A DNA stretch of 64,000 nucleotides from CAYTZH01 sp964442285 (GTDB lineage Bacteria > Myxococcota_A > UBA9160 > JAFDET01), in the NCBI GenBank assembly GCA_964442285.1, contig CAYTZH010000015.1, forward strand, positions 29,146 through 93,145, written 5' to 3'. Within the stretch, counting starts at the first letter, position 1. Every line of letters begins with the position of its first letter. The notes beneath the pieces were generated by a model that did not search any database, was not told the origin of the DNA, and saw only the letters and a program-made list of their open reading frames with translations. The translations under genes were made by a program, and so were the position numbers. This document shows positions 54,327-62,904 of the stretch, piece after piece.

Positions 54327-54779
54327 ATGCCCGACCCCGGCCGCGTGCTCGGCGTGGACTACGGAACCCACCGCATCGGTCTGGCCCTCTCCGATCCCGA
54401 CGCCCGCATCGCGTTCCCGGCGGGTGTGCTGGAGCGGACGAGTCCCCGCCGCGACCTCGAGGCCCTGTGTGTCCTCGTGCGGGAACGGGAGGTGGTGCGC
54501 GTGGTGGTCGGCCTGCCCCTGCACATGGACGGGCGTCGGGGACCCGAGGCCGATGCCGCCGCGGCCTTCGGCCGCGAGCTGGAGAAGGCGAGCGGTGTGG
54601 CGGTGGATCTCCTCGACGAGCGTTGGACCACCCGGGAGGCGGAGCGGGCCCTGATGGAGATGGGATACACCGGCCGGCGGGGGCGTCGGCGGCGAGAGCG
54701 GGTGGACACCACGGCCGCGACGCTGCTGCTCTCGGCCTACCTCGAGCAACGCGGTGCCGCGCGGGAGCGCGGGGCGTGA
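54327..54779 (+). CDS. ruvX: Holliday junction resolvase-like protein RuvX/YqgF
   Basis: A 150-residue RNase H-fold nuclease, implicated in pre-16S rRNA processing and junction resolution. Acidic residues lie in VLGVDYGTHRIGLALSDPDA, VAVDLLDERWTTREAERALM and RERVDTTAATLLLSAYLEQR, as expected. VVVGLPLHMDGRRGPEADAA is conserved. The stop overlaps the GTG of a mini-ORF produced by duplication of the ruvX-mltG junction. ruvX-mltG linkage is common. Confidence 0.94.
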   Translation: MPDPGRVLGVDYGTHRIGLALSDPDARIAFPAGVLERTSPRRDLEALCVLVREREVVRVVVGLPLHMDGRRGPEADAAAAFGRELEKASGVAVDLLDERWTTREAERALMEMGYTGRRGRRRRERVDTTAATLLLSAYLEQRGAARERGA

Positions 54780-54839
54780 GGCGGCGGCTGCTCGTCACGG
54801 AGGAGCGCGGGGCATGAGGCGGCGTCTGCTCGTCGGGCT
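54764..54839 (+). repeat. 38-bp tandem duplication of the ruvX-mltG junction
   Basis: Copy 1 (54764-54801) and copy 2 (54802-54839) share GGAGCGCGGGGC(G/A)TGAGG and the following CGGC(G/T)CTGCTCGTC-type codons, about 31 of 38 bases. Each copy has a start codon followed by an RRRLLV reading. Confidence 0.9.
54776..54817 (+). CDS. 13-codon mini-ORF between ruvX and mltG
   Basis: Reads VRRRLLVTEERGA. The GTG overlaps the ruvX stop (GTGA) and its TGA overlaps the mltG start (ATGA), so ribosomes leaving ruvX could pass through it into mltG. It is a duplicated copy of the start of mltG (MRRRLLVG). Whether the peptide accumulates is unknown. Confidence 0.45.
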   Translation: MRRRLLVTEERGA

Positions 54840-55824
54840 TGCCGTCGTCGTCGGGGTGGCGGCCGTCGCCGCCCTGGGCGCGCTGGGGGCCGCCCGGGCG
54901 GCGCTGGCCCCGGCGGAGCCCGGCGCCGGTCCGGTCGTCTACACGGTGGAGCGGGGCGCGTCGCTGGCGCGGGTGTCCCGCGACCTGGAGTCCCGGGGCA
55001 TCGTGCGGGATGCGCGGGCCCTCGAGTGGCTGGGCCGCTGGCGCGGGGTCTCGGCCCGGCTCCGCGCCGGCGAGTTCGAGGTGGCGGCCTCCCAGTCGCC
55101 GGGCGCGATCCTCGACACCCTGGTCTCGGGTCCCGTCGTCACCTACGAGGTGGTGCTGCCCGAGGGGCTGCGGGTCGAGGAGATCGCCGCGCGCCTGGCC
55201 GAGGCGGGCTTGGTGGACGGGGCGTCGTTCGTGGCCTACGCCCGGGATGCGGCCTCGGCCGAGGCCCTGGGCGTCGGCGGGCCCACCCTCGAGGGCTACC
55301 TCTTCCCGGAGACCTACCGGCTGCCCCGGGGCCTCCCGGTGGAGGAGGTGGCGCGGGTGCTGGTGGAGCACTTCCTCGCCGTCTGGACGGAGCTCGAGGC
55401 GGAGGCCGCCGCGCGCAAGCTCGACATGCGCCAGACCGTCACCCTGGCCTCCATCGTCGAGAAGGAGACCGGCGCGCCCGAGGAGCGCCCGCTCATCGCC
55501 GGCGTCTTCCACAACCGGCTGCGCCGGGGCATCCGCCTGGAGTCGGATCCGACCGTCATCTACGGCATCGCGAATTTCGACGGCAACCTCAAGCGGGTCC
55601 ACCTCGAGGACGGCAGCAATCCCTACAACACCTACCGGATCCCGGGCCTGCCCCCGGGCCCCATCGCCAGCCCGGGCGCCGACGCCCTGCGCGCGGTCGT
55701 GCGTCCGGCGGCGACGGAGTACCTGTTCTTCGTGTCGCGCAACGACGGCACACACGTCTTCGCGCGGACCTATCCCGAGCACGTGAACAACGTGAACCGC
55801 TACCAGCGTCGGAGGAAGAAGTGA
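54814..55824 (+). CDS. mltG: endolytic murein transglycosylase MltG
   Basis: A 336-residue inner-membrane lytic transglycosylase that ends glycan strand growth. One N-terminal membrane helix (LLVGLAVVVGVAAVAALGAL), a LysM-like subdomain (YTVERGASLARVSRDLESRG), and a YceG domain with the catalytic Glu in LASIVEKETGAPEERPLIAG and NRLRRGIRLESDPTVIYGI. It ends DGTHVFARTYPEHVNNVNRY. ATG 54814 with GGAGG 9-10 nt upstream. It overlaps the SCP2 gene by 4 nt (GTGA). Confidence 0.94.
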   Translation: MRRRLLVGLAVVVGVAAVAALGALGAARAALAPAEPGAGPVVYTVERGASLARVSRDLESRGIVRDARALEWLGRWRGVSARLRAGEFEVAASQSPGAILDTLVSGPVVTYEVVLPEGLRVEEIAARLAEAGLVDGASFVAYARDAASAEALGVGGPTLEGYLFPETYRLPRGLPVEEVARVLVEHFLAVWTELEAEAAARKLDMRQTVTLASIVEKETGAPEERPLIAGVFHNRLRRGIRLESDPTVIYGIANFDGNLKRVHLEDGSNPYNTYRIPGLPPGPIASPGADALRAVVRPAATEYLFFVSRNDGTHVFARTYPEHVNNVNRYQRRRKK

Positions 55825-56444
55825 GCGACGGACTCCCGAGCCCTACGGAGTACTACCGGGAGCGCCTCCCCGGCCAGTTCAACCGCATGCTGGCGGACCA
55901 GGAACAGGCCGTGGAGGACGCCCAGCGCGTGCTCGCCTCCATGCGCGCGGTGACCGCGACCATCCGCGTGGAGGTGCGAGGCGACGGCGGCGGGACGTTC
56001 TTCCTGAACGTGGAGGGCGGCCGCATGCAGCCCGCCGAAGCGCCGACCCGGGAGCCCTTCCTCACCCTGATCCAGGATCGCACCGCCTACGAGCGGGTCG
56101 TCGAGGAGGCCGGGGACTCGGCCCTGGGCATGCTCGGCGGCCTCTCGGGGCTGGCCGGCGAGATGAAGCTCACCCAGGGCCGCATCGAGAACCTGGCCGG
56201 GGTCACCGGCTGCCTGGCCTTCACGGTGAGCGGCGAGCGCGGCTTCACCCTGCTCACCCACTTCGGCGCCGACCCGGTGCCCGAGCAGCCCGACACCACC
56301 ATCACCGTCAACGAGTCGGGCTACGCGGACCTGCGCGCCGGGCGGATCGATCCCCAGCAGGCCTTCATGGGCGGCACGATCAAGGTGGAGGGCGACATGC
56401 AGCTGGCCATGCAGCTGGCCCTCGCCGCGCTCTCGCCCGACTGA
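55821..56444 (+). CDS. SCP2 sterol-binding-fold protein
   Basis: A 207-residue cytoplasmic protein. An N-terminal helix (LPSPTEYYRERLPGQFNRML) is followed by a SCP2-like sheet: IRVEVRGDGGGTFFLNVEGG, PEQPDTTITVNESGYADLRA, and the lipid-binding-pocket end QQAFMGGTIKVEGDMQLAMQ. SCP2 domains bind hydrophobic ligands (sterols, acyl-CoA). GTG start with GGAGGAAG upstream, coupled to mltG. A link to the acyl-CoA enzymes earlier in the window is speculative. It converges on mreB. Confidence 0.85.
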   Translation: MSDGLPSPTEYYRERLPGQFNRMLADQEQAVEDAQRVLASMRAVTATIRVEVRGDGGGTFFLNVEGGRMQPAEAPTREPFLTLIQDRTAYERVVEEAGDSALGMLGGLSGLAGEMKLTQGRIENLAGVTGCLAFTVSGERGFTLLTHFGADPVPEQPDTTITVNESGYADLRAGRIDPQQAFMGGTIKVEGDMQLAMQLALAALSPD

Positions 56445-56446
56445 GC

Positions 56447-56461
56447 GGGGGCCGGGCCCCC
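56447..56461. terminator. 6-bp GC hairpin between convergent SCP2 and mreB genes
   Basis: GGGGGC-CGG-GCCCCC immediately after the SCP2 stop and 13 bp from the mreB stop. Symmetrical, so it could act in both directions; no T run. Confidence 0.4.
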
Positions 56462-56474
56462 GCCCGGAGCGGCG

Positions 56475-57515
56475 CTAGTCGAGCGCGACTTCCTTCAGCA
56501 GCGACAGGTTGTCGAGGACCTTGCCGGCGCCCGTCGCCACGGCGGTGAAGGGGTCCTCGCTGCGCAGGATCGGGAGCTTGGTCTCGTCGCGCAGCAGCAC
56601 GTCGAGGTCGCGGAGCAGCGAGCCGCCGCCCACGAGCATGATGCCCCGGTCGACGATGTCGGCGGCCAGCTCCGGCGGCGTACGCTCCAGGGTCTGGTGC
56701 ACCGTCTCGACGATCGAGTGGATCGGCTCGAGCAGCGCCTCGCGGATCTCGTCGTTGTTGGTGGCGATGACCTTGGGAATGCCCGCCACCAGGTCGCGCC
56801 CCTTGATCTCCATGCTCGCGGCCTTGGTCTGCGGCGAGGCGCAGCCGATGGTCATCTTCACCGACTCGGCGGTGCGCTCGCCCACGAGCATGTTGTACTT
56901 GCGTTTGACGTAGTTGATGATCGCCTCGTCCATCTTGTCGCCGCCGGTGCGGATCGAGCGGGACGTGACGATGCCGGCCAGGGAGATGACGGCGACGTCC
57001 GTGGTGCCGCCGCCGATGTCCACCACCATGTTCCCGGTGGGCGCGGTGACGTCGAGGCCCGCGCCGATGGCGGCGGCCATGGGCTCCTCGATCAGGTACA
57101 CCTCGCGGGCGCCGGCGGAGAGCGCCGACTCGCGCACGGCGCGCTTCTCGACGCTGGTGATGCACGGCGGGACGCAGATCACGATCCGCGGCCGGACCAG
57201 GCTCTTGCGGTTGTGGGCGCGCTGGATGAAGTAGCGGAGCATCGCCTCGGTGATCTCGAAGTCGGCGATCACGCCCTCCTTGATCGGGCGGATCGCGCGG
57301 ATCGAGCCGGGGGTGCGGCCCACCATCTCCTTCGCCTCGTGGCCGACGGCCAGCACCCGGTCGGCGCGCCCGGTCGGGTCGGAGGCGACCGCCACCACGC
57401 TCGGCTCCGAGCAGACCATCCCCTTGCCGCGGGCGTAGACGAGCGTGTTCGCGGTTCCCAGGTCGATGGCCAGATCCTGGGAGAACATTCCGGCGAAGCG
57501 GTCGAGGAAAAACAT
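56475..57515 (-). CDS. mreB: rod shape-determining actin homologue MreB
   Basis: A 346-residue bacterial actin that guides cell wall elongation. The phosphate loops and adenosine motif are clear: LAIDLGTANTLVYARGKGMV, VVDIGGGTTDVAVISLAGIV, IMLVGGGSLLRDLDVLLRDE. It starts MFFLDRFAGMFSQD, an amphipathic helix for membrane binding. mreC/mreD are not adjacent in this window. An esterase gene is divergent upstream. Confidence 0.97.
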   Translation of the reverse strand: MFFLDRFAGMFSQDLAIDLGTANTLVYARGKGMVCSEPSVVAVASDPTGRADRVLAVGHEAKEMVGRTPGSIRAIRPIKEGVIADFEITEAMLRYFIQRAHNRKSLVRPRIVICVPPCITSVEKRAVRESALSAGAREVYLIEEPMAAAIGAGLDVTAPTGNMVVDIGGGTTDVAVISLAGIVTSRSIRTGGDKMDEAIINYVKRKYNMLVGERTAESVKMTIGCASPQTKAASMEIKGRDLVAGIPKVIATNNDEIREALLEPIHSIVETVHQTLERTPPELAADIVDRGIMLVGGGSLLRDLDVLLRDETKLPILRSEDPFTAVATGAGKVLDNLSLLKEVALD

Positions 57516-57674
57516 GGGTGGCTCTCCGGGGTGCCCGCGACGACACGGGTCGCCCTCATGGATCGGCGGGCCGGCTGCAGGAATTGAGGGAAAAGGGGTC
57601 GGCGCAACGGGAAACCCGAGGCGAGAGGGTGAGCCCGGTCACCGTCGAGCCCGATCGCCCCGGGGGTGACCGGG

Positions 57675-57680
57675 TATACT
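57675..57680 (+). promoter_or_regulatory. -10 box TATACT for the esterase gene
   Basis: TATACT lies 8 nt before the GTG at 57689. No good -35; the transcript would be essentially leaderless. The 173-bp intergenic region to mreB shows nothing else clear. Confidence 0.4.
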
Positions 57681-57688
57681 CATGCGCC

Positions 57689-59533
57689 GTGCGGCTCCAC
57701 CGCGTCGGCATTGCCGGGGCCCTGCTCCCGCTCCTGCTCGCGAGCCTGCTCCCCTGGTGGGGATGCGGGGTCCCGGCCGACGAGCCGCTCCGCGCCCGGA
57801 CCGACCCCGATGCGCGGCGTCGGGTCGCCCAGGGCGAGGTGGTGGGCTTCCGGGCCGCTGTGGACGGTGGGGAGGCCCATGTCTGGCGCGCGCTGCCCTT
57901 CGCCGCGCCTCCGGTGGGCGAGCGCCGCTGGCGGGCGCCCGCGCCGCCGTCGCCCTGGGCGGACACCCGAGAGGCCCTGGAGCAGCCCCCGCCCTGCGCG
58001 CAGCCGCCCGGCCTCGAGGGCGGGGCGAACCCCCGCGAGCCCGGGGTGCGCGGAGCCGAGGACTGCCTCTACCTGAACGTGTTCGCCCCCGCCTACGCGC
58101 CGGACGCTGTCCCGTCGGGCGCCGACCGCCTGCCCGTGATGGTCTGGATCCACGGCGGGGGCAACTCGACCGGCACCCTGCGGATCTACGACGCCAGCGG
58201 CCTGGCGGCCCGGCGCCGGGTGGTGGTCGTGACGCTCCAGTATCGCCTCGGCCCCCTCGGCTGGCTCCACCACCCGGCGCTCGCGGTCGACCCGGTGCAT
58301 CCCGACGACGCTTCGGGGAACTACGGGACCCTCGATCTGGTCCAGGCCCTGCGCTGGCTGCGGGAGAACGTCGCCGCCTTCGGGGGCGATCCCGGCAACG
58401 TCACGGTGTTCGGCGAGTCCGCGGGCGGGGCCAACGTCTTCAGCCTGCTGCTCACCCCCCGCGCCCGGGGGCTCTTCCACCGGGCCATCGTCCAGAGCGG
58501 GGGGCTGCGCAGCTACAGCGTGGCGGAGGCATCGCACTACGCCGACGACCCGGAGCCCGGCAATCCCTACAGCAGCCGGGAGAGCCTGGTCCGCCTTCTC
58601 CTGCGCGACGGAACCGCACCCGACGCCGCGGCCGCGCGCGCCCACCTGGCCGCGCTCGGGCCCGCGGCCGTGGCGCGCTACCTGCGCAGCCGCCCGGTCT
58701 CCGAGCTGCTCGCTGCCTACGACGAATCTTCGCGGGTCGGCATGCTGCGCATGCCCCGCATCATCCGCGACGGTGCGGTGATCCCGGCCGAGCCGCCCCT
58801 CGCGGTGCTGTCGACGCCGGGGGCCTACAACACCGTGCCCACGATCGTGGGCACGAACCGCGACGAGATGAAGCTCTTCTTCCTGCTCGACGGGAAGCTG
58901 GTGCGCTCCGTCGGCCGCATGCCCCTGTGGATCCGGGACGAGGCGATCTACGAGGCGGCCAACGAGTACGCGAGCGGCATGTGGAAGGTGGCGGCGGTCG
59001 ACGAGCCGGCCTCCGCTCTGCGACGGGCCCAGGGCCCGAGCGTCTGGGCCTACCGCTTCGACTGGGACGAGGAGCCCGACCTGATGTGGCTCGACCTCTC
59101 CCACCTCGTCGGCGCGGCCCACGCCGTCGAGATCCCCTTCGTGTTCGGGCTGTGGGAGAACCGCTGGCTGCGTCGCGTGCTGGTGGACGAGGAGCGCACG
59201 CCGGCCCGGCTCGACCTCGCCGACGCCATGCAGTCCTACTGGACCCGGTTCGCGCTCGCCGGGGATCCCGGTAGCGGCCGCGACGGGGACCTGCCGCCGT
59301 GGACGGCCTGGCAGAACGCACCCGGCGAGGCTCCCCGGCTGCTGCTGCTCGACACGCCGGCCGACGGCGGCCTGCGCATGAGCCCGCTGCATCTGACGGC
59401 GGAAGGGCTCGTGGAGCGCGCGGCGGGCGACCCGCGGATCCCCGAGGAGCGGCGCTGCGCCCTGTTCGTCGCCATGGCGGGACGCAGTCCGCGCTGGACG
59501 CCGGCGGACGTGGAGGCGCGGGGCTGTCTCTAG
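57689..59533 (+). CDS. type B carboxylesterase, exported
   Basis: A 614-residue alpha/beta hydrolase. Nucleophile motif NVTVFGESAGGANVFSLLL, oxyanion region MVWIHGGGNSTGTL, and the type B ADEDCLYLNVF-like element (RGAEDCLYLNVFAPAYAP). The N-terminus (RVGIAGALLPLLLASLLPWW, then GCG) is a signal peptide, possibly with lipidation at the Cys; the lipobox is poor. It hydrolyses esters outside the cytoplasm; substrate unknown. GTG start chosen because the -10 and signal peptide fit; longer readings lack both. Confidence 0.88.
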   Translation: MRLHRVGIAGALLPLLLASLLPWWGCGVPADEPLRARTDPDARRRVAQGEVVGFRAAVDGGEAHVWRALPFAAPPVGERRWRAPAPPSPWADTREALEQPPPCAQPPGLEGGANPREPGVRGAEDCLYLNVFAPAYAPDAVPSGADRLPVMVWIHGGGNSTGTLRIYDASGLAARRRVVVVTLQYRLGPLGWLHHPALAVDPVHPDDASGNYGTLDLVQALRWLRENVAAFGGDPGNVTVFGESAGGANVFSLLLTPRARGLFHRAIVQSGGLRSYSVAEASHYADDPEPGNPYSSRESLVRLLLRDGTAPDAAAARAHLAALGPAAVARYLRSRPVSELLAAYDESSRVGMLRMPRIIRDGAVIPAEPPLAVLSTPGAYNTVPTIVGTNRDEMKLFFLLDGKLVRSVGRMPLWIRDEAIYEAANEYASGMWKVAAVDEPASALRRAQGPSVWAYRFDWDEEPDLMWLDLSHLVGAAHAVEIPFVFGLWENRWLRRVLVDEERTPARLDLADAMQSYWTRFALAGDPGSGRDGDLPPWTAWQNAPGEAPRLLLLDTPADGGLRMSPLHLTAEGLVERAAGDPRIPEERRCALFVAMAGRSPRWTPADVEARGCL

Positions 59534-59938
59534 CTAGGGCAGCGCGACGTCGGCGGCCGGCTCTGGCGACGCCACGGCCTCGCCGGCCAGCAGGGCGTCG
59601 AGGGCGCCGAGCTCGCTCGCCAGCTGGGTCCGCAGCGACCCGAGCCGCTCCCGGGCGCCGTCGATGCGCGCCTCGGCGGCGGCCAGGTCGGCGCGGGTGG
59701 CGCCGAGCTCTGCCCGGACCGCGCCCATCTGGGCCTCGACCCGCGCGGCCCGCACACCCAGGAACACCGCTCCGCCCGCCAGGAGCAGGACCAGCAGCCA
59801 GGGCAGCTTCGAGCCGCCTCGGGGGGCCGGCTTCGTCTCCTCGGGCTCCACCGCGGCGGGCGGCGTGCTGCCGCGCGTTTCGGACGGGGCGGACGGGGCT
59901 TCTTCGATCGGGTCGGCGGTGGGGGCGGGTTCGGTCAT
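59534..59938 (-). CDS. small membrane-anchored coiled-coil protein, in the Pup-proteasome operon
   Basis: 134 residues: a Pro/Glu-rich cytoplasmic leader (residues 1-42), one membrane helix (LPWLLVLLLAGGAVFLGV, about 45-62), then a coiled coil (ARVEAQMGAVRAELGATRADLAAAEARI, given in part) with regular Leu/Ala/Val heptads. The gene starts 4 bp after pafA, so it is the last gene of the proteasome operon. Not recognised as a family. Its coiled coil could bind Pup, PafA or a substrate at the membrane; this is inference from position only. The stop abuts the convergent esterase stop. Confidence 0.65.
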   Translation of the reverse strand: MTEPAPTADPIEEAPSAPSETRGSTPPAAVEPEETKPAPRGGSKLPWLLVLLLAGGAVFLGVRAARVEAQMGAVRAELGATRADLAAAEARIDGARERLGSLRTQLASELGALDALLAGEAVASPEPAADVALP

Positions 59939-59942
59939 GGCC

Positions 59943-61349
59943 TCACGATTGGATGACGAGCTTGGAGAGGCTCGTCTTGCGCAGGTTCGTCTTCTGGATG
60001 GTGCGGACCAGCTCCGCGACCTTCTCCGTGTCGGTCTCGAACGGGTTGTTGCAGATCACCCGGACGTTGAGCAGGTTGCCCAGGCGGATGTTCGACCAGT
60101 CCAGGTCGTACTGGATCGAGTTCTGCCGCGCGAGCTTGATGAACTCGCCGCGCATCTTGGCGCGCGTGTCCGGCGGCGGCTCGGTCTTGGCCTTCATGAT
60201 CTCGTCGTCGGTGACGATCCGCTCCACGGCCTCCTTCCGCTCCAGCAGGTAGTAGAGCCCTCGGTTCAGACGGATGTCGTGGTACTGCAGATCCAGCATG
60301 AACACCCGGGGATCGTTCCAGGTGGTGCCGCGCTTCTCGAGGAACGACTGGATCATGCGCCGCTTCACGACCCAGTCGATCTCCCGGGAGAGCTTGTCCG
60401 GATCGGTGTCCAGGCAGTCCAGGGTGTACTGCCACTTGCCCACGGCGTCCCGGAGCTCGTCGCTCACCGGGTAGTGCTCGATGTACTTCTGGGCCATCTC
60501 GCAGTACTCGCGCTGGATCTCGATGGGCGAGTACTCGCGGCCGTTGTCCAGGCGCAGGCGCCGCTTGCAGGTGGTGTCGTACGAGATGTCCTTGATGGCC
60601 TTCACCGGGTTGCGCAGGGTGAAGTCCTTGTTGATGTAGTTGTCCTCGATCATCTGGAGGACGACCGCGCACGTCCCGATCTTCAGGAAGTTGGTGTACT
60701 CGCACATGTTGGAGTCACCGACGATGACGTGCAGGCGCCGATACTTCTCGCGGTCCGCGTGGGGCTCGTCGCGGGTGTTGATGATCGAGCGGTCGTTGGT
60801 CGTGGTGCCCGAGATCTTCTGGTAGATGTGCTGGGCGCGCTGGCTGATGCAGTAGTGCACGCCATCCTGGGTCTGGAAGACCTTGCCCGCGCCGCAGAAG
60901 ACCTGGCGCGTCACCAGGAACGGGATCAGCTGCTCGGCGAGGTAGTAGAAGTCGACGTCGCGGTCGACCAGGTAGTTCTCGTGGCAGCCGTAGCTGTTCC
61001 CGACGAAGTCGGTGTTGTTCTTGAAGATCGAGAGCTTCCCGGCGACGCGCTCCTCGCGGATCTTCTCCTCCGCGTAGTCCTGGAGGTCCTCCAGGATCCG
61101 CTCCCCCGCCTTGTCGTAGACGATGAGCTGACGCGGCGAGGAGCACTCCGGCGTGGCGTACTCGGGGTGGCAGCCGGTGTCCTGGTAGAAGCGCGCGCCG
61201 TTCTCGAGGAAGACGTTGAGGAAGTGCTCGGTGGTGATGAGCTTCTCGAAGAGGAAGCGGATCGCCTTCTCGACCGGCAGCGTCTTCCGCCCTTCCGGCG
61301 TGAAGATGATGCCGTACTCGTTCTCGATCCCGAAGATCCGCTTCTGCAC
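59943..61349 (-). CDS. pafA: Pup--protein ligase
   Basis: A 468-residue glutamine-synthetase-fold ligase that attaches Pup to substrate lysines. It begins MQKRIFGIENEYGIIFTPEG with the Glu-rich ATP/Mg site; NGARFYQDTGCHPEYATPEC, IFKNNTDFVGNSYGCHENYL and NTRDEPHADREKYRRLHVIV match PafA. The ending and spacing fit PafA rather than Dop, which lies at the window edge. Last of dop-pup-prcB-prcA-pafA, 28 bp after prcA. Confidence 0.94.
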   Translation of the reverse strand: MQKRIFGIENEYGIIFTPEGRKTLPVEKAIRFLFEKLITTEHFLNVFLENGARFYQDTGCHPEYATPECSSPRQLIVYDKAGERILEDLQDYAEEKIREERVAGKLSIFKNNTDFVGNSYGCHENYLVDRDVDFYYLAEQLIPFLVTRQVFCGAGKVFQTQDGVHYCISQRAQHIYQKISGTTTNDRSIINTRDEPHADREKYRRLHVIVGDSNMCEYTNFLKIGTCAVVLQMIEDNYINKDFTLRNPVKAIKDISYDTTCKRRLRLDNGREYSPIEIQREYCEMAQKYIEHYPVSDELRDAVGKWQYTLDCLDTDPDKLSREIDWVVKRRMIQSFLEKRGTTWNDPRVFMLDLQYHDIRLNRGLYYLLERKEAVERIVTDDEIMKAKTEPPPDTRAKMRGEFIKLARQNSIQYDLDWSNIRLGNLLNVRVICNNPFETDTEKVAELVRTIQKTNLRKTSLSKLVIQS

Positions 61350-61377
61350 GTGCCCTCTCGACCGGGGGGCCGATCGC

Positions 61378-62076
61378 CTAGGATCTGAGGATACCCCTCA
61401 ATTCATCGGCGGAAAGCCGCCGGAACTTGCGGCCCGGTCGGTTGCGGTCGAGGAGGGCAACCTCGAGCTTCTCGGCGGCCAGGGGCGCGTCCCCGTCGGC
61501 GCGCTCGAGGGTGCTGCGCCCGAGCTGCACGGCCTCCCCGAGGGGCAGGGCTTCGCGGTAGTGGCTGCGGAGATGCGCTTCGAGATTCTCGACGCTGCCG
61601 CCGATCACCGCGTAGCCCTGGTGGTCGGCGATGCTGCCGTCGAACTGCACCCGGTAGATCGAGTTTGCCTCGTGGCCCGCGAAGCGGTCGTCGCCCACCT
61701 CCGCCACGACGATCTCCACCTCGAGCGGCTTCATCTCGCGGGTGAAGACGTCGCCGATGGCCTGGGAGTAGGCGTTGGCGAGCGCCTTGCCGCGCACGTC
61801 CTCGCGGCTGTACGCATAGCCCTTCACGTCGGCGTAGCGGACGCCCACCTTCCGCAGCTGATCGAACTCGCTGAACTTCCCGACGCCCGCGAAGGCGATG
61901 CGGTCGTAGATCTCGCCGATCTTGGACAGGCTCGAGCTGGGGTTCTCCGCCATCAGCAGGATCCCGTCGACGAACTCGAGGGTCACGATGGACTTGCCCC
62001 GGCCGATGCCCTTGCGGGCGTACTCGGCCTTGTCCTGCATGAGCTGCTCGGGCGATACGTAGAACGGCATGGACAT
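61378..62076 (-). CDS. prcA: proteasome alpha subunit
   Basis: A 232-residue 20S alpha subunit. It starts MSMPFYVSPEQLMQDKAEYA (gate and RxGI region: YARKGIGRGKSIVTLEFVDG), with IGEIYDRIAFAGVGKFSEFD and YSQAIGDVFTREMKPLEVEI as conserved parts. It forms the outer rings and the gate, and docks the ATPase. The usual C-terminus is kept (LSADELRGILRS). It is 4 bp after prcB. Confidence 0.94.
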   Translation of the reverse strand: MSMPFYVSPEQLMQDKAEYARKGIGRGKSIVTLEFVDGILLMAENPSSSLSKIGEIYDRIAFAGVGKFSEFDQLRKVGVRYADVKGYAYSREDVRGKALANAYSQAIGDVFTREMKPLEVEIVVAEVGDDRFAGHEANSIYRVQFDGSIADHQGYAVIGGSVENLEAHLRSHYREALPLGEAVQLGRSTLERADGDAPLAAEKLEVALLDRNRPGRKFRRLSADELRGILRS

Positions 62077-62080
62077 GGGA

Positions 62081-62869
62081 TCAGCCCCGCTCCGCCTGGA
62101 GGTTCCGGTGGATGTCCGCGATCTCGTCGTCGGACACGGCCTCGATGCCGTCCTTCCCGCAGATCTTCACGAGGGGGTAGATGCCCCGGACGGGGTCGAT
62201 GCCGCCGGTGGCGCGGTCCTCGTCGGCCGCCGCCGCCAGGGCCTCCAGCGCCAGCTTCAGACCCGCCGCGCGGTCGAGGGCCGCCCGGAAGCCCTTCTTG
62301 AGGCTCTCCTTGGCGATGATGCCGCCCGAGCCGCTGCTCTCGAGCTCGGTTTCCTCGTAGCGCCCGCCGGTGACGTCGTACTTCCAGAGCCGCCCGGTCT
62401 GACGCCGCGTGTCATAGCCGGCGAACAGCGGCACCACCACCAGCCCCTGCATGGCCGCGGGCAGGTTCTGACGGATCATCTGGGAGAGCTTGTTGGCCTT
62501 GCCCTCGAGCTCGAGGGGCTCGCCCTCGATCTTCTCGTAGTGCTCGAGCTCGATGCGCAGCAGGCGCGCCATCTCGATGGCCGGGCCGGCCGCACCGGCG
62601 ATGGCCATCACCGCGTGCTCGTCGCACGCGAAGACCTTCTCCACGTCCCGGCTCGCCACCATGTTGCCCGCGGTGGCGAGACGGTCGCCCGCCACCAGCA
62701 CCCCGTCGCCCAGCTTGAAGGCCAGGACCGTGGTGCCGTGGGGCGCCCGGATCGGCCCTTCGCCGGCCGCCTTCCGGGCCAGCTCGGCGAAGTCCACCTT
62801 GGCGTGCGGGTAATCGAGCTCGAGCAGCTCGGAGAAGCTCGAGCCGCTGTAGTTGCTCCGGAAGAGCAC
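62081..62869 (-). CDS. prcB: proteasome beta subunit
   Basis: A 262-residue 20S beta subunit. The 45-residue propeptide ends RAPHG, exposing the catalytic Thr46 (TTVLAFKLGDGVLVAGDRLA). GSGGIIAKESLKKGFRAALD and DGIEAVSDDEIADIHRNL are typical of bacterial PrcB. GTG start. It lies 35 bp after pup. Confidence 0.94.
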   Translation of the reverse strand: MLFRSNYSGSSFSELLELDYPHAKVDFAELARKAAGEGPIRAPHGTTVLAFKLGDGVLVAGDRLATAGNMVASRDVEKVFACDEHAVMAIAGAAGPAIEMARLLRIELEHYEKIEGEPLELEGKANKLSQMIRQNLPAAMQGLVVVPLFAGYDTRRQTGRLWKYDVTGGRYEETELESSGSGGIIAKESLKKGFRAALDRAAGLKLALEALAAAADEDRATGGIDPVRGIYPLVKICGKDGIEAVSDDEIADIHRNLQAERG

Positions 62870-62904
62870 CGGAATCCCCCCTCCCCTCGGCGCCCGGCGG
62901 CGGC

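Noticed and set aside
57518..57688. N-terminal extension of the esterase
   Set aside because: Arg/Gly-rich, with no signal peptide. The GTG at 57689 is followed by a signal peptide and preceded by TATACT.
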